From: Paramyrothecium sp. XJ0827
Taxonomy: Eukaryota > Ascomycota > Sordariomycetes > Hypocreales > Stachybotryaceae
NCBI GenBank assembly: GCA_020881915.1
Contig: JAJFPB010000003.1
Span: 3,534,001 to 3,598,000, forward strand
DNA length: 64,000 bases
Direction of reading: 5' to 3'
Shown here piece after piece: positions 45,554 to 55,139 of the stretch. The notes beneath the pieces are model-generated. The model was not told the origin of the DNA and made no database searches. It saw only the letters and a list, made by a program, of their open reading frames with translations. The position numbers and the translations under genes were made by a program. Position 1 is the first letter of the stretch. Every line of letters starts with the position of its first letter.

Positions 45554-48500
45554 TTAGTTCCAGATCGGAGTATTCCTATAGGCAGGCGAGTCATAACTAT
45601 GCAGGATACGATAAGGTGGTGTCTGGCCGTAGCCGCACCGCCTCGGATCGACGCTTTCTCGTCGTTGGCGGACCGACATGGACGGGTTAGATGCAACCCG
45701 TCCGAGTTGCTGTGGAGGAACCTCAATAGCGAAATGATGGGCGTGGTCTCCTCTCGGATAGGATGAGCTCGAGACTTCGGCGTGGGAGACAGGTCTAGGC
45801 TGACTCTCTCTCGCGCGGCTTGGTACCTGAACAATCCGACCGTTGTGGACAAAGGTTTGTGGAACATGTAAATCAGAATCGTAGGACATGTGTTGGCCAG
45901 TTGAACCTCTTCTGAACGCTGAATGGCTATGGCGGTAGGATTGAAGATCATTCAGATCGCCAGCATTCAAGGTTCCACCAGATAGTGGTTCGACAGCCGA
46001 GTATGGGTAAGATTTGTACGTGGACTGATCTAGCTCATCGATCGGAGAGTGAGTTCTTCGTCGATCAAAACCAGCATTCTGCCAGTTTGTAGACGTATCC
46101 ATCAGAGGGCTTCTGCCCGAGGGGCCTGCGTATTCCGTCTTATGCGTTGGTGCACTGCCTCGAGTGCTTGGACGGCGCATGCTAAGAGGTGGAGGCGTTT
46201 TTGAGCCCGTTCGAGCTGTCTGGTCTAGGAAGGCAGACGACGGCAAGCTCGGGTCATAATTCAAAAAGTTGGGCGCAGAGGAACGGCTCCTCAGTTGGGG
46301 TGCTTTCGATTGCACCATCGCATTTGGTTTGCTCAGGCTCTTTCGACCGGGCCGAGAGAGGGGTCTAGGAATCTCGTCTACTCTCACAATTGGCGATAAA
46401 GGAGACACATCGAAGCCGTTGCTGATTTTCGGGCTAGCTTGATGTGAAGCTATAGTCGTCTGCTGAGAATACAAAGTCGCCTCTTGTGCTTGACCAAACT
46501 CAGTACTACTGACACTCATTATTGTCTTCAGAGTATCTTTGCTTGGCTCAAGCCTGAGAGTAGACAGCTGGGAATACGCCAGATTTTGCTCCTCATGAGG
46601 AGCATTCGACCTGACTGGCGATGGCGGTATGGGCTCCGGATGATCGTTTAGGGTAGGAGCATACTGTGCAGGCAAGCTCTTCCGCCTGTTGCTGTTCCAA
46701 AAACGTTGCAACCTCGCTTGCTTCGTGGAACTGTCCCGAGTGTTGATGGGGGATATTGATGGCTCCTGAGTGCTTTCAGTTCGCGGCCGTGAGCGACGAC
46801 CGGACGAACCTGAATTTGGGATTGGGGCATCCCGGCTCTTGTCGGATTTCAAGATTGACAAACCCAGCGTATTTGAAGAAAGATTGATTCCGGAAAGCAA
46901 ATTGCTTGAATAGCGTGACTGGTGGCCATCGGCACTAGATGGAAGTGATCGACCCGATTTCCCTGTCCAGCTCACCAATTTTGCCCCGGCTTCTTCCCGA
47001 TGAGAGCTGTGATTCTGAGTGTTTTCCTTAGCGGACATATTGGGACTCTGAGGTTTGGAATTCGAGCGCCTCAAAGATCTCAACGAAAGATTGGAGCCAT
47101 AGCCGCTGTCTGTTTTAGACAATGGCTTCCCGGAAGCAGTTGATGAGGTCGAGGTGAAACCGCTGTCAGACCTTGCCACTGTCTCTGTTCGCTTATGGAT
47201 ATCATGTAACGTTTCAGAAGTGGCACTCGCCCTTGCGAGCGGCACATCTCTGACATTGATAACCTCAGTTTCTGGCTCAAAGAGCCCATCTTCGTACTCT
47301 GTCGTCTTTGACACCACTTCTAAGCGTGGAGAGATCAACTTCGAAGGACTGTGTGTGATTGGCGCGGCCGAATTATTCTGTCTCATTTTGTTTTCCGAGG
47401 TTTCGAGCTTGAGACATGGCTTTTCACGTTCCTGAGACAGCTCACCGAAAGTGGCGAGGACGGGGCTAGTGACGGAGCTTGTAGGCTTGGGTTGAATGAT
47501 CTTCAATTTGGGCACATTCTCAGCCGCAACATTGGGGGCTGCCGCGTATGCGGAGGGGATTTTCTTGCTGCTTGGGTTCTGCTCCGCAACGCCATCCAGC
47601 ACCGTGCTAGGGGCCGGTGAGCCGTTGACAATACGAAGAGAACCAAACTTGATGCCTCCCAATTGCTTATACTCGTCCTCACAAGGTGTCACCACATACT
47701 CGCGAGAGTCAAACTCCATAGCCCTTGGCGCGGGCAGCATTGAGTTGTGCCTCTTGGCATTTCTGTCCATAGAATTCCGCCTAGACATGCTTGGACTAGG
47801 TGGCAAGCTGCGTCGGTAGCTTGGCTTGGTGGTCGAGGGTACAGGTGCGCGTGTAGCAACTCCGGGCGTTTGTACAATGGAGCGCCGTCTTACGGGCGGG
47901 TACAACGAAACTTCAGAATTGTTGCGAGTAATGGCAGCGCTCCCAGTTTGTGTTTGGGGACTTGAAGGCACAGCGTCCGAGCCCTCTATTGCTTGGTCAC
48001 TGATCTGGGCTGTAGGTAAAGGGGGCACTTGTGGTATGTTCATGTCCCAAAACAAGGGGGAGCGGGGTTCCGGAAGTGGTATTTCGCAGTGCAACGAGCC
48101 GCGTCTGCTCTGACTGGGAAGACTGCTCATGACCAAGTTAGCCCTCGAAGCGATTGATGGTTTGTTTAGCCTCTGGAACGAACCTTTTTGCATAATCGCC
48201 AACTAGAGACCGTGTGCCAGCGGCATACACCATTGAATTAGTTCTGGTTCTACTCTGCTGCTCCAAGGAGTGAACAGACGCAGCTACCATGCTGTGCCTC
48301 GGTGTGTAGTCCTGCTTGAAGGTGTTGGAACGAACGATTCCACTCAGCCGCCTCTCTCTTTCTTTCCGCCCATCAACCGCAGGTATGACCCTTTCGGAGG
48401 TGGCATCGCTTATGCCGGTATAGGTGTGCGCCGGAATCTGAGTGGAAGCGCTAGGAGGAACTCCCGACGGCGGTCGCCCGATTTGGTAGGCATTGGAGAA

Positions 48501-48632
48501 CCGCACGGCGTCGCTCTGCAGGGACGCATTTGGGCTCAATGGTTCAATGGTTGAGACCTGTTGGTTCGTCCGCGGCTTGGAAAGCTTGTGTGAAGCCTTG
48601 CGAGGCGCCTCTGTGGAGTGGCTGTTGCCCAT
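45554..48632 (-). CDS. Large disordered protein with N-myristoylation motif, two exons
   Basis: Exon 1 (48632-48184) and exon 2 (48122-45554) join in phase to give 1005 residues. The 61-nt intron has a GTTCGT donor, a perfect GGCTAAC branch site and a CAG acceptor; without it the first frame stops soon after. The N-terminus MGNSHSTEAPRKAS meets the N-myristoylation rule (Gly2, Ser6) with nearby basic residues, so a membrane-anchored protein is likely. Nearly all of the rest is Ser/Pro/Arg-rich and predicted disordered, with many RRxS and SP sites (for example PSMSRRNSMDRN, RRSNSKPQSPN), which suggests kinase regulation. No catalytic domain is visible. The C-terminus (GRVASNPSMSVRQRRESVDP... 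YDSPAYRNTPIWN) looks compact and may be a conserved motif. I do not recognise an orthologue. Confidence 0.8.
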
Positions 48633-51600
48633 TGGGCCGGTTCACTCCTGTTGACAAGGCAGTTCGGGATGTATAGGCAGAGAGAATGCAAGACGCATCA
48701 GTTATCCGAGGGCTCAATCGGTTTGATTATGGTGACGTATAAAGCGCCATGCTGTAAATATCGTCCCTCGAGGACCTGGCCGAGCGCTTCGGCAGACTTG
48801 GGGGATGGTTGTTGGGAAAGAGAAGAATGGACGGACGAGGGAGCGCAGCGCAGCGAGGGGATCGACTTGGTAGGAGAGGGAACGATATCGGGGACGGCCC
48901 CTTAATAGGCGAGAGGACGATAACTCGTAGAGAGAATAGTCTTATTAGGTAGGTAGAAAGATGGAGAGGAAGAGAGCGGAGGGTTCAGGTTCAAGAGAAG
49001 GTTGGGCCGGATCAGTTGTAAGAGCAGCCACTGGGGGACCGGGCTGTCTCAAGAAGAAGCTCAGACACACTTGCCATGGGGCTCCTGAGGAAGTTGTTTT
49101 CCGGATGACTTGCGTATGAACAAGGGTACATTTACCTTGTCCTGCCTTTCATAGTGCTGTAGGCGGAAGGGGGGCGCGACCAAAGTACCTGGGCCGTACT
49201 GTGCTGTACTGTAACTGTACCTTGGGCCAGCACACAAAAGCAGCAGCGATGACGGTACCCTCGCAACCGTACGTGTCTGGGCAAGCTCCTCGTTGCCAGT
49301 GCTTCGACCTGCCGTCATTCACTGGCGCTGAGTGGAGTCGATGCCAGTTCAACAAGATCCCAGGAGTGCATTCTGAGACGCCTGATTTACCCATACCAAA
49401 CCTAGATCGAAATCTGGGCGCCAACCGACCACTGGTGCTGTAGGATTGCATTAGATCTTGCCAAGGTTGGCCTAGGCGGGCTAGCCAGGCAGGGGTCTGA
49501 GTGGGTGGTGCTGGCCTGTAAGCTATAGCACGACCAGCCAAAGGAAGGCCAAGCGGACGCGGTCATGAGGCCATTTCCCGGGCCTTGTGGCTGGCATCAA
49601 GTTGAGTGCACCCATCCCAATCCACTGGGCACCGCGAAGCCTCGACCCCCTTCGTACGACACATAGTTCCGAGCTGCATGGACTGTGGCGCGTCTGCCGC
49701 GGCGTCACGAACGTCTCGTCATCAAGAACCTGTCTTTTCAAGAATGCCAAAAGCGTCCCGTCCGTCCGGAGCAAAGGCTAGCCCATGTCTTGGACGAGCG
49801 AACGAGAGCTAAACTGAAACCTACAGCTGCTTGAATCAAAATGGTGATGGCGGTTGAGGCTGGGGAAAACCTTGGCACAACCTGCCAAGACTGGCACATC
49901 CTCAGACGGAACCTTGGGCGGCGAAGCAGGGTCACCTCTTGTAGATGCATGCCAGGCTATTGTGTGAGGAGAGCCCTCCCGTCGTTACATCCCAATTATC
50001 TGACGGAAAAGTTGGCATTACCAGGGTCACAACGAATCCTACCCATCACCAATGAATGCCTGGGCCAGGCCAGACAACATCGCCGTCGGAGCAAAACGAC
50101 CTGTTGTCAATATTCTTGGATGGGCAAATAAGAATAGCACCCCACCGCGGGCCATTAGTGGTGCTAGCAGCGTAAACCCAGTCAATATTTCGCTGGGGCG
50201 CCCTGTATTCTTGATCAATTGCATCCGTCGTCGAGATCGAAATGCCATCACAAATCGAAATCACAATCTCTCCAAGTGGGCCGCCGGGCCCATCAGTCTC
50301 CCGCGCCGCCCCTTGGCTGCTGTGCTGACGGCCAGGAACCTCCGCGTCTCGGCTGCGCAGGAAACAAAATCAAGGAAGACGTAGTGCAAGTTACCCACAA
50401 AGCTTCCATAGAGTGATGGATACTCTTCACCTTATTACCAAGGAAAGGCTACGGTAGAACCAGCTTGCGGGGGGTCAACAGGTGGATTGCTGAATTGGGC
50501 TACGCTTGCTAATAAGAAAGCAAATTACCTTATGTTCGCGATAACACTGAAGCTAAAATTGCGGTAACACAAGGGAGATCTCCGGTCAACTTTGGTTCTA
50601 CACAATCAAGCCTCGCCGGGCCAACAAGCATTCACCCGTCTTACCGCCAATCATTCAAGCTTTTATTATACTTCCGCGCTACTAGACTACAACCTGATCA
50701 ATCATGGAAATGTAGAAAATGCGCATGTTTGTTGGCGACGCGAGTGCGCCTCATATTCGATGAAAACGGCCTTCATGCTACTTGTGGCTTGATAGATCCC
50801 TCAGCTCATTCCTGATAGACGACTCTAATCCGACCATGCCGCACCGGAGTCGAGGCAGATCCGGGCGTAAGAGGTACGCTCCAATCCATTCGCTCGAATG
50901 CGGAGGAAAATTGATTGAGTTCGTGTCTACCGCTCATTGACGTTGGGACGTGTGTCTTAACCCCAGGCGCTTGCGTGGCCCACGGCCTGGGCTCAACTCT
51001 CATGGATTTGACATGCTCTCTGCAGAAGCACGCGCTACTAGTCTTTGGACGGCGCCATCGCCATTAGATTAGAGCGCTGACACGAGCCACATCGAGCCCA
51101 ACACAAACGGATCTCGCTGTGATCAACATCACAAACGCCTGTTCGTTTATTACACATTGTCGATCAGGTCTGGCTTTCCAAATGCGGAAATGAGGACATA
51201 TCTCTCGGTCACATCGAGCAAATTACTTTCGTCAACGTCATCTTCTGTCAATGGAGCTGCATTGGTGTAGTCAGGAGTCATGCGGCGAATAGTTCCTGAT
51301 GGCCCGTTCGTGGAGAGGCAGTAACACTAACGTGCGATCCCGCAACGCAACCAATGTCGCATACAGGTCACCCCCCATGTTTGACTGCTGTTGTAGACTT
51401 TCTGGGCGCTGAATTGCATTAGTGCTTCGATGTGAATTTAACTTTTAGTGATCGATGGATGATGGATTTACCGCTGACTTCCTTTGTATCGTTTGGCGGT
51501 CTGCATCCATACGGTAATTGTTACAAGGACGGCCAAGTGATATTTTCCAATGGGAACGCACCGCCTCGGTGAGAGTGACACGTGGGTCAATCGTCGACGG

Positions 51601-52551
51601 TGAGGCACGCGCGCACTTCCGAATCTCGGGTCAGTGGATTTTTGGGGCTCCCGGAAAATTGAAGGTTCGTGGATCGTTTCACCCGCGTCGATCATCGCAG
51701 CAAGGGGCATCCATGGACAGCCAGTCGTTGAGGCGAAAAGACCTGACTCTTACGCATTTATCATTTCGCTTCGAGCCACGTTGCTGCAGCGGCGCCCGTT
51801 GTCATCGCGAATCGAGAAGCGTTTCATCTAAACTGATCTGAAGTAGTTCGCAATGACAGCTAAAGCCATCGGACTCGACTGTTGATCTGGCGGGACGACG
51901 CTAGCATGACGTTCGCTTGCGCAACGATTTTTCGGTGTGATGGTCCGATGCACGGTGCCGCAAGGCAGTATTTCGAAACAGGCGAACGGGCACAATGACA
52001 TCACAACGGGCTGATTCACCCACGAAACCCACTCTCGGCGACTTGGAGCAATCAACGGCATCCCTCAACACGAGTCAGCATGCGCAACGCAGTGACTGAG
52101 CGGTTCCTGGGAATTTTGCACAAATACCGTGATCGGTCACCGCCTTGCAATCTCTCTTGCATAGAAATCTGTCGTTCGTGGAATGACGCCAGTCTCTTCG
52201 TGGAAGTCCATTGGTTACAACATCATGTTTCACGAAAGGACCAAAAGACCAGAAGTTTTTTGAGCTTGTGTCAAGTTAGTGATGCCGTCGGCGATACCGA
52301 GCCTATGAACACTGGCCATCGGGAAGTGATGTATGCCAGCGTCAGGCAGCAGGACTGCTTGTCACGGATCTCACTGAAGCCTGGTGGACATTGATATCAC
52401 GCGAGACACTTGTATAAGAGCCTATGCGGGCAGGCTAACAGAGATTGGCAGTGCATGTTTTCTAAGTCATTCCCGTTGTAAAGCCTCAAAGCTACAACAC
52501 GACCGAAATTACACGGCACACACATGATCTAGTGGAATGCAAACGGGAAGA
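48633..52551. other. Gene desert
   Basis: About 3.9 kb. The first 400 bp are the promoter of the preceding gene and include purine-rich DNA (about 48955-49000). Short frames on both strands at 49.1-50.4 kb overlap each other and show no domains. A stretch near 50.4-51.5 kb is A/T-richer. I see nothing supportable, though small multi-exon genes could escape notice. Confidence 0.45.
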
Positions 52552-53003
52552 TCACCGTCCAATGACTGATACGCAGCCGTACTTTCCAATCCAAACCTCA
52601 TGCAGGCGTCCGATGCCAATGTCCACGCGCTCACCAGGTCCGTACGTCTTCTTCACGGGCTTGCCATCGTCGGGAAACAAGACCGTCATTTCGCCTTCAA
52701 GCACCAGATGTGCAGATAGGTCGTCGTGCGCGTGGGGAGTGTAGTGTCGGTTCCTGCATGATGCGTTAGCTCGGCTGACCAAGGCTGTCCGATCCAGTTG
52801 TGTGCTTGCGAAGCAGGCGTAGGCAATCGTGGAACGTTGAACTGTGCTGCGTTGTTTCGTGCTGACAGGTGGACGATGCGGCGAAGCAGGCCCATCGTGG
52901 TACAGGCAGAGAGGCTCGCAAGAAAGACTTACGGCTCGTCAGTCCAGGTTACGACCTCCTGAAACCCCCAAGACCGAACCAGATCCTCATGCTCCTGACC
53001 CAT
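52552..53003 (-). CDS. Small single-domain cupin, two exons
   Basis: Exon 1 (53003-52933) and exon 2 (52753-52552) join through a GTAAGT donor and a TGCAG acceptor, phase 2, to give 90 residues. The protein is one compact cupin barrel: MGQEHEDLVRSWGFQEVVTW leads to HYTPHAHDDLSAHLVLEGEMTV, with metal ligands His, His and the Glu-like position, then the second motif GPGERVDIGIGRLHEVWIG with a further His. It ends in CVSVIGR. Fungi and bacteria have many such mini-cupins without a known reaction. The 179-nt intron is somewhat long. It lies in an otherwise empty region, 2.1 kb from the phospholipase gene. Confidence 0.8.
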
Positions 53004-53136
53004 TTTTGTTTTCAGTTTCGACTTGTGCGGCGTCCAAGTTCGACTAAAGTGTATCTTTGAAGCACAAGGGGGAATGCCTCCTTGACAGTGGACGAAGAAT
53101 GATCATGCGTGTCGCCGTATTGGTTTACCGGCAGGC

Positions 53137-53391
53137 TCAAAATGTAAAAGTCATGGACTCCATCGAGCCTTCGGGGCTCGCCCCACAAACAGCCGCCTGC
53201 GCCTGCGCCTCCTCCGCCTCCGCCATGCTCCACTTCCGCGCCCATAAAGGCTTCCGGATCCCCACGTGCCCCGTGGCGGTACCGTTCTCCATGTGCCACA
53301 ATCCCCGCGTGTGGCTTGCCGCTAGGGCGTCAACTGCATCTGGCACAATTGCGACGACGAAGAAAACGAAGAAGAAGAAGCTGGTCAACAA
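53137..53391 (-). CDS. Doubtful small secreted-type open frame
   Basis: 84 codons. The first 25 residues (MLTSFFFFVFFVVAIVPDAVDA) would make a strong signal peptide, followed by a polar segment with SHTRGLWHMENGTATGHVG. It has no paired cysteines and no recognisable family. The run of Phe comes from a GAA-rich tract, so the apparent signal peptide could be accidental. Confidence 0.2.
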   Translation of the reverse strand: MLTSFFFFVFFVVAIVPDAVDALAASHTRGLWHMENGTATGHVGIRKPLWARKWSMAEAEEAQAQAAVCGASPEGSMESMTFTF

Positions 53392-54365
53392 GAATCAATA
53401 AGCAGAGAAGAATGTCCAGCTGGCTTTTGAACTGATGAGTCTGCTTTGATTCTTACTGTATTCTAGGAAAGCCTAGCGTTGGCGGGCGTCGGCTGAACTG
53501 GGGATCTTCGTAAAGAGCCACTTGGCCGTCATCTAAATAAAGAAGCAAATCATGAAAAGGGGCACCAGGACGTCATATTGTCAGCAAAACTGTGGAAGAT
53601 CAACAGTACGCTCTAGACAACACGTCTCGCATTTTCCCCAACATTTGTTCATCGGTGTCTAGAAAGCCGTTTGGAGCCAGAATCTGTCCATGTTGGGCGA
53701 AAGAACCGAGCAGTGAGCAAAAGCCCGGGCCCCCTTGCAATCCGGTTTCTCTATGCTAGTCATTGCTTCTTGCAGCACCGAGAGGGGCGATATGGAACAT
53801 CCTTGCTTGAAATTCCTGGGGCTGTGGCCCAAGACCATACATAGAATGGCTGCCGGCGACAGCTTGCCTGACCCCCTCGACTAGAAAGGAAAGGTTGCGC
53901 GGTTTCTTCTCTTCCGACCAAGAATCTAAAGAAGCGATATACTCTTTTCCCGTTCATATTTCCCCCTTCACATTGCGTTACGGAGTACCGGGCTGTAATG
54001 GCACAAACGCAACCGACTCGGATACTTTCAAATGCACCATCCCCGTCCCTCATAGCCAACCCGGTGAAGATAAGATGCCTGGGGGCCAGTGCTTTGGAAT
54101 CTTGTGCATTATCCCGGCCAATCAAAGCTCATGCTGCTCACTGGGACGCAAGAACCGGGCAACCATCCCCGCCCTGGCTTTAGGGCTGTGCTGCGCTGCA
54201 GCCATTTGCGAGCCATGAGATGAGCCCCTGCGACCCACATCGAGCCGAATGTGACAAGGGGGCTGCCTCTCTGCTGGTGCCATTCCTGGCCCCATTCACA
54301 CGGGATGCTCTCCCATGGCTCCTTAGGTAGAGGGCCGCGATTCACGTCCCACGCAGCGCAATGAG

Positions 54366-54475
54366 TTAAGGTACCTTACGCTTACCTTACCTTACCTACC
54401 TGAGGTAAGATAGGTGCCCCTTTTATTTACATCAAGGTGCCGTACCGTACCTTAGGTAAGGTAAGGTAGCGCAAA
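54366..54475. repeat. Palindromic CTTACC/GGTAAG cluster
   Basis: The left arm (about 54366-54412) holds AAGGTACCTT at 54368-54377 followed by CTTACCTTACCTTACC. The right arm (about 54437-54470) holds the complementary ACCTTAGGTAAGGTAAGGTA. The arms could pair into a long hairpin with a loop of about 35 nt. It lies 0.7 kb upstream of the phospholipase start, in non-coding DNA. Confidence 0.7.
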
Positions 54476-55139
54476 GTAAAAGTATCACATTCTGCCTCCC
54501 GCCAGCCTAACGTACCCAGCCGTAGAGGCATGGACGGCCGCCCCCAGCGCCTGAGGAGGCTCTGCCGACCACTAATGACGTGCCTCTAAGCCAAAACGGG
54601 CCTCGCCAGGGGGGGGGCCGTCCCATCAATCACCAGCCGAGAAGGTCACTGCCCGCTCCCTGGGGCTTCTCAGCTCCAAGTACCTTCCTTGCCTTACCTT
54701 ACCTTGCCGACATGAACTGCACCCTGCTCAAATGTAAGCAGTTGCATCAATCCGTCAGATTTTCTGCCGCGCCGTTTTGTTTCTTTCTTTTTTCTCCCCG
54801 GCTGCCATTCAACACCAAAGTCGTCAATCCGGACTGTTCGACGCCTCGAGACACTCCACGGCGAGACCCATCTACACTTGGCCACATTCCAACCTTTGCT
54901 CGCTCTCCCGAACATCCCTCCTTACCTTATTTCACGATCTGCCGCATGTCTCACCCACAATCTCGGTGCGGCTGACGTCCCTCTGTGGCCGGCTCCCGAT
55001 GCCACCCCTCCACCAACACCAGCAGTCATAAACCTTTCCCCCCCCCCCAAGGGCATTGCCTTGCCTTGCCTTACTTCATCTTGCCAAGTGACGATATCCT
55101 CTCGACACTATCCGAACCCACGAGGAAGAAACACCCAGC

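Larger units (their letters stand above)
53004..55139. other. Intergenic region upstream of the phospholipase gene
   Basis: About 2.1 kb. It holds the mini-cupin promoter, one doubtful secreted-type frame (53137-53391, listed separately), a palindromic CTTACC cluster at 54366-54475, and further CCTTACCTTACC tracts at about 54679-54710 and 55055-55075. C and G homopolymer runs lie near 54608 and 55040. Confidence 0.55.

Noticed and set aside
48138..48632. Separate 164-residue protein ending at the first stop
   Set aside because: A 61-nt intron with a perfect CTAAC branch site removes the stop and joins it in phase to the long downstream frame.
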